From positions 416,834,557-416,898,556 of the forward strand of contig CM077115.1 of NCBI GenBank assembly GCA_039619475.1: a stretch of 64,000 bases of DNA. Direction: 5' to 3'. Of this stretch, positions 33,294 to 44,682 are shown one piece after another. Origin of the DNA: Icerya purchasi (Eukaryota > Arthropoda > Insecta > Hemiptera > Monophlebidae). The notes beneath the pieces were generated by a model. It saw only the letters and a list, made by a program, of their open reading frames with translations. It did no database searches and was not told the DNA's origin. Position numbers and translations under genes: made by a program. Positions within the stretch are counted from its first letter, which is position 1, and the number at the start of each line of letters is the position of its first letter.

Positions 33294-33438
33294 ATTAACG
33301 GAAAAATTTCTGTATGCCTCGTTGTTCGGCGTTCTAGTGGTTACTGTCAACAAGGCCGTGTATGCTTTCTTCGCTCGTTCATTTCGTTCCGCAGTATCGT
33401 TTTTTACATACCACGGTGTCAACGATCCTGAATCCATG
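33294..33438 (-). CDS. Receptor-type guanylate cyclase, exon A (ligand-binding domain)
   Basis: This 145-nt exon is bordered by an acceptor (GTTTTCCAG after a T-rich tract) and a donor AAT|GTAAGTC. Its first base completes a serine codon, then 48 codons follow, including GSLTPWYVKNDTAERNERAK and KKAYTALLTVTTRTPNNEAY. This fits the segment of natriuretic-peptide-receptor-like cyclases around the conserved PW and the LL.VT...P..P.Y stretch, directly upstream of the segment in the exon at 19935-20121. Phase 0 at the donor joins that exon without loss of frame. The in-frame Met near the exon start is internal to the protein. Upstream exons (signal peptide and first lobe of the binding domain) were not found in the remaining 30 kb to the right, so the intron before this exon is very long or contains exons I could not recognise. 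Confidence 0.88.
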
Positions 33439-36139
33439 CTGGAAAACAAAAAAAAGTTTAAAAAGGTATGGGTTAATAATTTTACGCGATCCCAAAATCG
33501 AAAATTTCATTTCATTCGTGTTATAAATTTCTTTATAGCCACACACACACGCACACATACACAATTTTTGGAAAAGAGGAAAGAGAAAATAGTGAATTGG
33601 ACTGTTCCATCGGTACCGGTTGACAGCTCTATTTTTTATTCGCTCCATTAGTTCCTCATCTTCTTATTCTTTTTTCACTTTTTAATACTGGCCAAAACGA
33701 ATGTCGGTACAACATTTACCGACCGCGTCGCACGGGAATAATGTCCACAAAATACTGGAAAGTGAAATTTTCTTTTTCTTCATTCCTTTGTTTACATGAA
33801 TTAAAACTGATCGGTACGGTTTTACATGCAATATCGCGATTATCGCAAGGATAAAAAGGTGGTCAACGTACAAGAAAACAGCCAAGAAAAATGATAAGTA
33901 TGTGTCAGCTTTGCAAAACTTGATCCGATACCGAGCTAAATTTCGTGTAATGGCAGTTGTCATTTCACCCGTAGGACGAGCAGGTACGCTCATTCTAAAC
34001 TTACTTTAGAAAATTGAAAATTGTGTCCACTTACGAAGCGGCATCTCATTGTTTGTTTACCAGTAGGATTGATCTCTGTAATGCCGTCGGCTTGCAACTA
34101 TAGTCACTTGTTACTTTAACTGCATTATCATCGAAACTAATTTACTAAACATGATGTTTGTAGTTTGGTTCTTTTTTTTTTCTTTTTTTTTAATTTTCTA
34201 GGTCTTTGAACGAATTTAATTGAATTAAAATTGCTAAAGGAGCACAGAAATATTTCCGAAAAGTCAATTTACTAAATGCATTTTACGAATATAATGTAAG
34301 AAATTAAAACGCACAATTAAATATTTACATTTAACTACAAAATTATTAATATTTTTTTATTAAATTTTTATCCTTTCACTTGTATGGTGTTTTAATTTTT
34401 GACGCAAGTATTAAAAATCAGCGACGGACTTAAGAGAGGCGGATTTCAGGGTCAGAACCGTTCGTCTTAAAAAGTGCTGGGAATTTTTTTAAATAAAATT
34501 TAAATATAAAATATTAAATATCATTACATCAGGCTACGTACTCAACATCAAAACCTACTTCGATTCTGCGCATACATGCGAAAATCAATACCAGATATCG
34601 TTCTTCGCCTTTGAGACCGAATGTCTTACATTTTTCTTTTTCTTCGTTTTTTTTTGCTGATTAGTGTCACACTATTCTTATTATGAAGATATTATTACAA
34701 CTTTCGATAATAATATCGACTTTGAAATAAATTTCATATTTGAGAAACGAAAATGAATAATATAATAATTAGAACAGACATTAAATACATTCCATGACGG
34801 CATACCTTAATACCTTAAGCTATGAATTTAATTAATATTTTCGGTACCAACTGTTAAAACTTCTTTTATTAATTTTTCTGTCATATTATTAACATATTTG
34901 TTTACGGAACATTACTAATACAATGCATATTTATTAAATCGTGCATTAAAATATTTAAAAAACAATTAAAAGTTACTAGCGGCACGAAGAATTATTTATA
35001 ATGCAACGTTTCGGCGTAATTAATACTTGCGAATAAGATGTACAGTCAATCTTATGTCTGCGTCATGAAGCTGCTCCCCCGTGATTTCACCTTATTTTCT
35101 GAAGTACTTTTTTCTTTTTTTTTCTTTTTTTCATCTTGGTAATGTCCGTGTACCATTTTTAGCTGCAATGGTCATTAGAGCACACGAGGGCTAGGGTAAG
35201 GAGGCTACTTCATATCTTACCGAGTAAATTGTTAATTCTAAGAAACCCAAGTAGAATTTGTATACGTGTTTAGTCATTGAGAGGATAGTTGAAAGTGTAA
35301 CGTCGCTGAACGCGGAGCGGGCGAACGCCACACACATTGTTGTAATAGATTTTCCAACAGAAGAGGGTAGGAAGGACCAGAGCAGAAAGGGCATGTTGGT
35401 GGAGGAAACTTTAAAATTAGAGTAACTGAGCTTTTTTCTTAAAATAAAATTGCTTTTCACTATTGCAATAGCTTGTTTTTTTTACTACTTCTGACTATTC
35501 CATTTTCCTTGTGCTATACTATATATTCTATAACCTGTTCATCTACTTGTTCGTTTGTAAATGTGAATGATGTATACCATTTTTTTTCCTTTTTTTCGTG
35601 GAGGGGGAGATGATAATTAATACATTTATGTAAAGATTCTTTCTCTCTCTAAGAAACATATTTATGGCCTTCCAACAAAAAAAAAAAAAACGCTGGTACT
35701 TCTTAAACATTACATATACACACGTCATTTTAAAAAATATACAAAATCAAATAGTTCTCTCCTCTTTGTCTTACGTACAGAGAACACCAAATCGATTGCG
35801 AGTTGGTCGCGTAATAATCTTCCGGAATTACTATATTTAAAAGAATATGCTCTGCATACGTTTTTTTTTTTTTTATGCGTCTTCCAGCTCTCCGTCGAGC
35901 CATCATATAAAAACTAATTTATTACCACAATAGTTGGATGTGGATTCGAAATTTTAATATAAATAATAATTTTTCCGTTAGCAACTAGTGAAAATTTTGT
36001 CGCCGGATGTTTTTCATGTTTGTGTTAGAGCGATAATCGCTATGTACAGCAGCTAGGCTAGAACTGCGCGGCAGTGCAAAAACATAAACAGAACAGATTT
36101 ACGCGGCGAAAATTAACAACGTAGAGAATGAAAAATCGA

Positions 36140-36560
36140 AATTAATGGCCAATGAATCCCCCGGAACAAGCGGCTTCAAATACCTGGGTACTTATGTTGA
36201 CAGCGGAATACCTGATGCCGTTCGTTATAAGTACAACCTGGCTGAAGTGCGCTATACCCATTCGGTTGAAATCAAAAATTTACTGCGCCGTGGATCGCCT
36301 AGTTGCCGTATACGACGCTGAACGGGACGAACAAGCACTGCATACGTCGAAAATGCGTATGTTAAGGCGGACACTGGGAATTCGCCTATCTGACCGGAGT
36401 AGGAACGACCGTATTCGTGTGGCTATTATGGGAGTTATTCTTGACAAAAACTTTAAGAGAATCGCTTAAGCACTCATGTATTTCGATCTCAGAATTCCGG
36501 AAGCGCCTTGCTAATATTACGGACATATAACTCGCAAGTGCCCGGGGAAAAGGCCAGTTG
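36140..36560 (+). pseudogene. RTE-like LINE fragment, C-terminal part of reverse transcriptase
   Basis: Frames carry GFKYLGTYVDSG (about 36171), LKSKIYCAVDRLVAVYDAE and ALHTSKMRMLRRTLGIRLSD, then RNDRIRVAIMGV. This order (FKYLG...S..., KSK.YR..VRP...YG.E, MRMLRW..G....D..RN..IR) is the thumb and tail of RTE-type non-LTR retrotransposon proteins. About 140 codons remain, with frame breaks between GTYVDSG and the main ORF (36152-36469). The catalytic RT core and endonuclease are absent. No 3' repeat tail or target duplication was found. Confidence 0.75.
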
Positions 36561-37669
36561 GTAGACCATAATAATCAGGAGCAATTTGATTTTGAAATAC
36601 TCCCGAAATTTTTGCGGTTCTTAGTGAAATATATCAGTACTGAATTTGTGGAAATCATAAAAATAATACTATAAATGCGAAAAATATTTTTATAAATTTA
36701 TGGTTATGACTGTAATTAGAGAGAAATATTTTAAGCGAAATTATTCCTTTTTTTTGTCAAACAATGTTTCAATAAATAAGAATGGAACTAATTTTAGCTT
36801 TTAGCGTGATTTCTTATTCAGGGGATGTTAAATTAAAAAGCTGACAACTTCCCTATCGTAAAAACGAAAAAAGTCTGATGTTGCCTGATCGTATCCATCA
36901 TAAACCGCATAAATTTCAGTGATATTTCGGAACGAAACAGCTCCTCAATGCAAACATTGTAGATGCTTCTGTGCGTTTTCCGAGACTGGGTAACAATAAT
37001 GATGATGAACAATAGTAATCGCCGTGGAGGTGATGATTGTTAGAGCGGTAGCACACATTTTCGAGAATCCATCCGAAGCGAAATTTAAGAAGATAATAAA
37101 AATTTACTTAAATGTGTGCACATCTCTCATCGATAAGCAGACGGTTCGAGAAGAAAAAAAAGACATGCACGAGTCGCACATATCCACGGAACAAGCGGCT
37201 AGCGCGAATAATGGTATATCGCAACGATAACGCGTATGTTAGCCTCGGCATGTGGCATTATGCTGATCGGTGAAAGGGGCGCCAAGTTCCGTTTTACATC
37301 ACCGGAATAATAACCCTTAACGAGAACGGCACTACTACTGAAAAATCTAATGCACGATGCAGACGAAAACGATTAGGAATGACAGAAGATCCGGTTTTAT
37401 TACGCAGATAGTTCGAGTACTTTGAAACGTTTAAAATATGGCGCAATTGAACGTTTTCTTAAATAGGAAAAATGCTGCCAGCAGATGGAGAATGGAAACG
37501 CTCAAGACATTTTCTCTTTCGATGCATCCCCAATAATTGCAACGCAAAATAATCCGACACAGAGGCAGCTTGAAGCGAACAGTTTAACTAAAGTTTTAAA
37601 CGTATCACACTACATTAATCGTATCATCATCATCACCATCGTTATCATTATTACTACCACTATCACTAC

Positions 37670-37670
<1 letters not shown>

Positions 37671-37727
<57 letters not shown>

Positions 37728-37735
37728 ATTATTAT
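37671..37735. repeat. (ATT)n microsatellite
   Basis: This is an almost pure ATT run preceded by degenerate ATC/ACC units (37625-37670). It creates poly-Ile and poly-Asn ORFs on the two strands, which I reject as genes. Confidence 0.95.
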
Positions 37736-38465
37736 TACTAGCATGGTTTTTTATCGATATTATTATTTCAGTCATTATTGGAATCTTTGAGTACACATCA
37801 TATCAGATAGTAGTAATATTAAGAAGGAAGCGCAAAGTTCGTCCGAAGGGATAAAGTTTAGAAAGTTTTCATGCGGTATTTTCTGTAAAAAATGAATATC
37901 ATATGGTTCAGTTATTCTAGTTATCGAGCAGTTCACCGACTTTAGATAGTATCGTTTTCTAAATAAAACGGTAGCGATGCGTTTCCAGTCGGCTGACAAG
38001 TTTCTTCGTTGTGTGCCACCACAGCGATATACTCGAAGCTGGTTAACGATGAAGGACCGACTAGGATGGAAAGTATACAGCTATCCTGAATGCATATCGT
38101 TCTATTTCTACACATTCTTGTTTTTACACAAAAAGATATTTAAAAGAGGTTAATGATGTTTTAACAGATTTTAACAAGACCTCCGATTGTTCCTTTTACA
38201 CACATGTGCATATATACACATATATATAACTAGGCAATTTGGTGGTGGTTTTCGTTTTTAGAAAAACATAATGAATACGCTTCTTATTACTGTGCAGGTT
38301 GATGAATAAGAAGTGCTACCATGGGGAAAATCATGTAAAGACTATATTGCTAATTTAATAATACCATCGAAACGCAAAAAAAAAAGTATTATTTATATGT
38401 GTTGTAGTGTGTTAAGTTGTTACGGTAGTGTAATAAAATTTATTTATTTTTTTATTATATAAAAT

Positions 38466-38560
38466 CTAATGGGGCCCGAACTAAGAATTACGTTGTAAAT
38501 TTTGATCATTTTATACAAAGTATACAAGAGAAAGAGACGGAAATGTAAGCAATATGAGTC
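38466..38560. repeat. Fragment of the 5.1-kb foldback family
   Basis: It contains CTAAGAATTACGTTGTAAAT, then TTTTGATCATTTTATACAAA and GAGTCAAGGGGCAGAGCCTCTT. All of these occur in the element at 5111-5697. It lies directly upstream of, and overlaps the first codons of, the LINE ORF at 38554, so those codons are of foldback origin. Confidence 0.65.
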
Positions 38561-39060
38561 AAGGGGCAGAGCCTCTTACGAGGCCAAAATTACCGAGTTA
38601 TTTTATATACCTCCGTAAACTATATACGGCCCTATACCAACCGGTGCTGAATTATGGAATCATGCACTGGGGCAAAGTTGCAGACTACCATTTGAAACAT
38701 CTGACACAATTACAGAAAAATGTTATAAGGTTATTTGATAGAAGTCAAGACACAGTTGTAGACTATAATATTATACATCTTTCAAAACTTTACGAACTGC
38801 AGCTCCTTATGTTTGTCCTTAAGAATAGAAAAAAATTTAACATCTCCGTTACACAGGGTATTACAAGATCAGCGGGGGAAGAATTAGCAGCACTACCAAA
38901 TATTAACAAATACCATATCCGGAATCAGTCAATATATATGGGTCCCAAACTTTTTAATTCTTTACCCTCATCCTTAAAAATAGACTTGAAAAACTACAAA
39001 AAACGCCGTAAAATTCTTGTATCCTACCTATCATCATAACTATAACTATAACTATAACAA
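38554..39060 (+). pseudogene. L2/CR1-like LINE 3' fragment
   Basis: The ORF 38554-39039 (161 codons) is open. From about codon 20 it matches the C-terminus of CR1/L2-type reverse transcriptases: LRKLYTALYQPVLNYGIMHW, then LTQLQKNVIRLFDRS and LSKLYELQLLMFVLKN. The first codons (MSQGAEPLTRP) come from the adjacent foldback repeat, so the apparent start is not native. The stop is followed by ACTATA units in tandem (39040-39058). Short tandem-repeat tails in place of poly(A) are typical of CR1/L2 elements. The RT catalytic core is absent. Confidence 0.75.
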
Positions 39061-39260
39061 GATAAGGAAACATAAAGAAAGAAGAGAGAGAAGAGTAATA
39101 AAAAAAAAAAAAAAAAAAAAGGTTCATCAAATTTTAATTCGTTTTGTATTTGTATAAGTTATTGTATTAAATAAATTAATAGCACGCATTCGGCATTTTT
39201 TTTTTTTTTTTTTGCAGCTTGAAGAAAGTTTTAATGTTTTTATTTTTTTTATTTTAATAC

Positions 39261-39345
39261 CCATCGCTCGCGCAAATATGCGCATAGATGGACTATTGTA
39301 GTAATAATAATAATAAACGTATTTTTGATTTTTTGATTTTGATAT
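39261..39345 (+). repeat. LINE/SINE 3'-tail repeat, second copy
   Basis: CCATCGCTCGCGCA, AATAT, GCGCATAGATGGA and a (TAA)n run match 4784-4870. Confidence 0.55.
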
Positions 39346-39609
39346 ATATATATATATAATGTTATTAATATTAATATTATTAATAATAATAACAATAAAA
39401 TTACAGAATAAAAAATCGAGTAGAATGTTTTTTTCCTTTTTTTGGGCTTTTCAACCAAGAAAGTACCACATACACAGCCAGTTCTGTAGTTGGAGTTTTT
39501 TTTTTTTCAATTTAAATTTTAGACATCAAGTTTTGAAAAATCATAAGAAAAAAAATCGAAAGCTTTGCACTGACTCCATCTGAATATCCGCCAAATTATG
39601 TCAAAACAT

Positions 39610-39745
39610 CATTAATATTTTTTAAATACCTTTCTGTGTCCCCCCTGGTATTCTCCTTAGATTCATTAGGCTTAGTTCATTGTGAACATTAACTTCACAA
39701 TCCCCGACTCCCTGTAAAGTGTATGGGACTTACTTTACTTTACTA
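39610..39745 (+). repeat. Dispersed repeat, relative of 7640-7760
   Basis: TATTCTCCTTAGATTCATTA, TTAACTTCACAATCC and TATGGGACTTACTTTACTTTA occur in the same order as on the minus strand of 7640-7760. The TTTAC units at the end look like a retrotransposon tail. Confidence 0.6.
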
Positions 39746-39759
39746 GCAGAAAAACGTAC

Positions 39760-40660
39760 AGGCGGGGGGGGGGTGCTTAGATAATAAGTGTGGGTCGGTA
39801 AGTGAGGTATGTCCTGTAAGAAGATGAAGGAGTGTCGGTTTGCCGACGGTAGATATGCTGAATTAAGATGGGGCTTCGAATATAGATCCGAGTTGTTTTG
39901 TGCGGGGTAAATCCTTCCATCGGCGGCGCCATTCCGTGACACAGCTTTCTTTATTGCCCGATTGGAAAGTCTTATCCGGTTCAGTTTCATTAATGAAAAT
40001 AACGGACGACAGCGGTCCTCTATGTACTAGGCGGAGTACGGACACGATGGTTTTATGCTTATAGGTGGATTTAGCGGTGTATGCTCTGACGATTGGATGC
40101 GCGCCAGGAACTGCAAAAGTCGTGCTGCACGGTGCGAAGTTCATTGCACGGAAAATATAAATTTGTACAGTATGAAAAGCTCCGAACGCTAATCGTAAGG
40201 CAGCATGAGTCGCATTGAGTGGCGAAATTACGGTGGTCCTTGAGCCGAAGGATAAATAGCTACTCCGTAATCGCATTTGGATCGGATAAGAGCTCGATAG
40301 AGTAACAACAGCGAACTGAAGTCATACGTTTTGTGAGCTAATTTCTTCATTAGATTTAATCTCGGTAAGCATGTCTGTTTGAGTGCTCTAATGTGTTCTT
40401 TCCAGTTTAGTTATTATTAATCGAAAGTAAGTCCCGAGTACTTTACTATTTGCTCGTTTGGAATAACGGAGTCATTAATAGTGATTTTAAGTCGACTGTT
40501 GCGTTTGCCCCGGTTGCAGAAATGCATGGCCCCCCAGTTTTTGTTTCCGAAAATTCAACGCCACGTTTATATTATGCCCAGACCACTACTTGTGAAACTT
40601 GTCCTCGAAGGGAAACGGTATTGCATGGAACAAATATGACGAGGTCGCCTGAAAATAAAA
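39760..40660 (-). pseudogene. Decayed I/Jockey-type LINE, C-terminal half of reverse transcriptase, reversed
   Basis: Minus-strand frames in order carry LKITINDSVIPNEQIVKY followed by a degraded LGLTFD box (about 40430-40490), WKEHIRALKQTCLPRLNLMK and LLLLYRALIRSKCDYGVAIY (about 40250-40410), and in another frame SPLNATHAALRLAFGAFHT (39863-40276). This is the RT thumb (LGL.FD..L.W..HI, ALIRSK.DYG) and the region after it. There are many stops and frameshifts and no catalytic FADD box, so it is an old insertion. The 3' end merges with the G-rich stretch near 39765. Confidence 0.7.
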
Positions 40661-40699
40661 CCGACCGTACCGGCGATGATTAAGAAGATTACCAGCTAT

Positions 40700-41140
40700 A
40701 ACTTTTTTACTTGTCCATCCAGCCCTCTCTTCCTCGCTGCTCCTGGTTTCTTGACTTCCCTTTTATGCGTCGCTCCAGCATCTCGGCGATCTTCGCATTG
40801 GGCACAGCTTGCTTCCTTCGTCGCTTTTCCGATTCTCTCTCGCGTCATCTCCGTATTGTCCTTTACATTCTCCTAACAGTCACTTTGTATGTGATCCTGA
40901 TCACATAATGTTCGAATGCTCGTCGCTTTCATCTGAACAATCTTCCTTGTACCCCTCTCTTTTATCAAGCAATGTTCCTACATTGCGCTGCGTCTATTCT
41001 TTCCCTTCCTTCTCCTTTCGTCGTTCAGGCGCTTGACACATTCTTGTTGAATGTTTCACGCCGCATAAAAATTTGATTTCTTCTTTACTCCCATTTCTAG
41101 GGGCTAATGTCTTTGCTGACGAAGCCAAATAATATTTAAA
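40700..41140 (+). pseudogene. 3' fragment of an RNase H LINE
   Basis: Frames read FLDFPFMRRSSISAIFALG (40711-40908) and MLPSSLFRFSLASSPYCPLH with FVCDPDHIMFECSS (40809-41036), the C-terminal zinc region. The 3' UTR end (GGGCTAATGTCTTTGCTGAC) parallels that of 2885-3282 (GGGCCAATGCCCGTGTTGGC). A frameshift near 40810 separates the two frames. The same subfamily appears at 2885-3282 and 46800-47365. Confidence 0.78.
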
Positions 41141-42379
41141 AAACGAAAAAAACCTTTTTCTGGACCGACTATTTTCTGTTTCTTTCCGTTTTTCTTTTAC
41201 ATCGCTACTTTTCCCATAGTGGTATACGCATGCGTGTGGAGATGATAGAGAACGTGAGCGACCGAATATTGTACAAGTGGCGTGATACAGAATATTAAAC
41301 GGAACAGATGAACAGACAAAAACGTATTCTATTTGTCTCTTTTTAGATTGGATGTCAGTAACTGTTTTGCGTCGTACAGTGCGACGAGGAAGAGACGATA
41401 ACTTGGACGTACACCTTCAATGATTAGCTGATGTGATCTTGCCGAATAATCATCTGCGATTCTCATTACAGGCTTACTGCGTTGCCGCTGCGTGCCAGAT
41501 TCCCTGGGGAACATTTTTTCGTTTATAGCGAATTATAAGTGGAAAAAAATACTCACGAACGTAGCGATTTGATTTAACTGAGAAATTGAATTTAACGTTA
41601 AATGGTTCAATCAGCAACTGCAATTGAGGTGTTTTTTTTTTTTTTGAATCGTTAAAAAATCGCAAAGTGGAATTTATGTTTTTCCTTCTAGTTCAAGATT
41701 TCATCCTCTTAACGTATAATATAATGTTTTTAATATAATTAAATGTTTCCGTCGCTTATAAGTAAATTATTAATAAACTTAACCATCACAAATTCTAACT
41801 CATCTTATTTTTAGTTTAATCATGCGTAAGAAGTTCTGTTGTTTTATACGCTAATTTCATTATTATTACCAACTCATTTCGTCGGTATTACACTCACCGA
41901 TTATTTATTTTCAGTTGTCTAGCGAAATTTCAAATACGTAATATTTTGTAATTTGTAATCGTCATTTAAATATTAATCATCTGAATTAATAGTTTGCAAC
42001 GAAATTTAGTTCCTATAACGAGAATACGAAACGTACAATAATAACAATTTACAGCTGTGAGATTTTCAAAACTAATAGACAAGACGTTCGCCTTAAGATT
42101 TCGACGTCTGTGCACCGGCAGTCAAAGAATTTACTCGCGTTTACGCTATTTCGAATGTTTTCAACCGGTTCCTATAACTATAACCATCGCGATTTTTTCG
42201 CACGATTTTGCCAGAATATTGTTTAATACAATTACCGTCATCTATAGAAATCGTTCACTCCGCTTAATTTTGTACTCAAAATATTTCGGATCGATTGAGT
42301 TTCTTCAGATGAAATGTGCGTTCGAACCGATTAAATCTATTATTATTATTATTATAATATACATATGTTAACTCGGTCA

Positions 42380-42615
42380 TTTTGGTCTCACAAGGGATTG
42401 TGCCTCTTGACCCATCTTGCTCGCATTTCTATCTCTTTCTCTTCTATACTTTGTATAAAATTATCAAAATTTACAACGCAATTCTAAATCGGTCCATATG
42501 AATATGCAATAACATAATCACAGAAATCCTATAAAATATAACAAACATTACATAAAATTCGGACATTTTTTCTAATGGGGGGTAGCATAAGAATTACGTT
42601 GTAATTAATATATAT
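42380..42615. repeat. Partial copy of the 5.1-kb foldback family
   Basis: It contains CTCTTCTATACTTTGTATAA, AATTTACAACGCAATTCTAA, AAATCCTATAAAATATAACA and the terminal TAAGAATTACGTTGTAATTA, in the order of the right half of 5111-5697. The left half is missing. Confidence 0.75.
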
Positions 42616-43432
42616 ATATATATGAATGTTTGTTTGTTTTCCCCGTATGCATTCCTGTACCGCTGGATGGATCATGCTGAAATTTTCAGGGTATTGCGAT
42701 GTCTCGATGAAGATTTTAAGGTATGACTCGCCCCCCCCCTACTTCATGAAATATGAGGTTTAAAATAGTTGAATTACGATGCGGTCAGCAGTACAGGAAT
42801 GCTTACGAGGCAAATAAGCGCATTTATTTTTTAACCGTCTTCAAAAAAGGAAGAGGTATTCAATTCGACTGTATTTTTTTTTTATTTTTTTTATTTTTAT
42901 TTTTTATGTGTGTTACCACAGAACTTTCTTCTAGATGAACCGATTTTGATGATTCTTCTTATATTTGAAAGGTGGTGTTTGTCATGTGATCCCATTTAAA
43001 TTTGATCAAGGTCTGACCGATAGTTTTTGAGTTATTCTTAATAATGCGGGAGATTGAAGCTTTTTGGATGCTTTTCATTCATGATTGTTTTCACCGTCGG
43101 ATTAGATTTCTGACTTAAAATACTAGAAATTTGCCAAATTACCATGGAAATGTAGCTTTTGGTGTTTTTACCGTGGAAATAAATGTTTTAATTTAATTGA
43201 ATAAAAATGCACTAAAAAGTAACGAAATAAAATGCTTTTTTACAAAAAATAAATACCGATACTTGAAGGTTTATTATAATAATTTAAAAATGCACTAAAA
43301 AGTAAAAAATAATTACTCCCGATAAAAAATATATATCAGAGTGATACATAACTTAAGGTGATATCGTAATTCTTATACAACATTAATTTTTTGGAGTTGG
43401 CATCAAATTCATATTAAAAGAATAATTTATTT

Positions 43433-44524
43433 ATGAAAAGAATAATGGGGATTGTTGATCAACTGAAAGCTATACCGGATCACCAATTTGGCTTTAGAAC
43501 CAAACATTCCACCCTAGATCAAGTCCACAGAATTGTCAACAAAATTGAAGACGACCTTGAAGATAAACGAATTTGCTCTACAGTATTTTTGGATATTTCT
43601 CAGGCCTTTGACAAGGTCTGGCATGATGGATTGCTTTTCAAAATCAAAAAGATTCTCCCTTATAATATGTATAAACTAATTTCATCTTATTTAAACGAAC
43701 GATTTTTCATAGTAAAAGTTCAGGAAGAAGAATCTAAACTACACCCGGTGTGCGCTGGAGTCCCGCAGGGCAGTGTTCTGGGTCCGCTGTTTTACATACT
43801 TTATACAGCTGACCTTCCGATTACCAGTAACACACTAACTGCAACATTCGCAGATGATACCGCTGTATTAGCTTCGGATACTTCTGTAAACCTTGCTACA
43901 AGAAATTTGCAGAATTCTCTAGATCAAATATATAACTGGACAAAAAAGTGGAAAATAAGTATAAATGAAAACAAATCAGCCCACGTAGTATTCACAAATC
44001 GAAAAATGATCAGTGCCCCAGTCGCAATAAATCATAAGCAAATACCAACTCTGAGTGGGACCAAATATTTGGGCATGTTACTTGATCAGAGACTAACATG
44101 GAAACAGCACATCATCTCTAAAAAGAAAGAGATCAATCGTTTAATAGCTTCCATGTATTGGCTTATTGGAAGAAACTCGGCATTAACAATAGATAACAAA
44201 TTATTAATCTACAATGCAATTATCAAACCAACCTGGAGCTATGGAGCTCAGTTATGGGGTTGTGCAAAAACTTCTCACATAAAAATTATTCAAAAATGCC
44301 AGAATAAAATACTTCGTCTAATAACGAATGCGCCCTGGTTCGTAAGAAATGATGACTTGCATAAGGACCTATGCGTTCCTACCGTAATAGCAGAAATCAG
44401 ACGATATGCACTCCGCCATATAGATAGATTACATAGGCATCCAAATACAGAAGCAATGGCGATATTAGATAACGTACACAACACAAGAAGGCTGAAACGA
44501 AATAATCTGAACGATATTATTTAG
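43433..44524 (+). CDS. Jockey-type reverse transcriptase, N-terminally truncated, open for 363 codons
   Basis: The frame has the RT boxes in order: HQFGFRTKHSTLDQVHRIV, VFLDISQAFDKVWHDGLL, GVPQGSVLGPLFYILYTADL, TATFADDTAVLASD (catalytic), WKISINENKSAHVVFTNRK and TKYLGMLLDQRLTWKQH, then IIKPTWSYGAQLWGCAK. This matches the second half of Jockey-clade pol proteins, which copy element RNA at the target site. The endonuclease and the first RT boxes are missing by 5' truncation. The apparent initiator ATG and next four codons lie in flanking DNA and the target duplication, so they are not native. There is no internal stop. The protein is probably not expressed. Confidence 0.9.
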   Translation: MKRIMGIVDQLKAIPDHQFGFRTKHSTLDQVHRIVNKIEDDLEDKRICSTVFLDISQAFDKVWHDGLLFKIKKILPYNMYKLISSYLNERFFIVKVQEEESKLHPVCAGVPQGSVLGPLFYILYTADLPITSNTLTATFADDTAVLASDTSVNLATRNLQNSLDQIYNWTKKWKISINENKSAHVVFTNRKMISAPVAINHKQIPTLSGTKYLGMLLDQRLTWKQHIISKKKEINRLIASMYWLIGRNSALTIDNKLLIYNAIIKPTWSYGAQLWGCAKTSHIKIIQKCQNKILRLITNAPWFVRNDDLHKDLCVPTVIAEIRRYALRHIDRLHRHPNTEAMAILDNVHNTRRLKRNNLNDII

Positions 44525-44682
44525 TTATCATTTTATTTATATTCTTTTGAGGTTTCTGTCACCGGATGGATAGCCTCTTCACGTTATATATATTTCTCCT
44601 TTTATCATAATTACTGGATAGTCCATGAGGACTAGTTGTAATTTGTTATAATAAATATAAAAAAAAAAAAAAAAAAAAAAAA
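43447..44682 (+). mobile_element. 5'-truncated Jockey-type LINE with 11-bp target duplication
   Basis: AAAAGAATAAT occurs at 43436-43446 and again directly after the poly(A) (about 44679-44689, sharing A's with the tail). The insertion begins at GGGGATTGTTGATC and ends in about 23 A's. Its 3' UTR is short (44525-44660). Because the target duplication is exact and the ORF is open throughout, this is probably a recent insertion into the foldback element. Confidence 0.88.

Noticed and set aside
37485..37796. ORFs on both strands across 37.6-37.8 kb (poly-Ile/poly-Asn)
   Set aside because: They are produced by the ATT microsatellite and have no other content.
41329..41665. Minus-strand ORFs with a GAAG|GTACGT donor-like site, considered as an upstream cyclase exon
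   Set aside because: The residues (ADDYSARSHQLIIEG) do not match the receptor family and no good acceptor in phase was seen.
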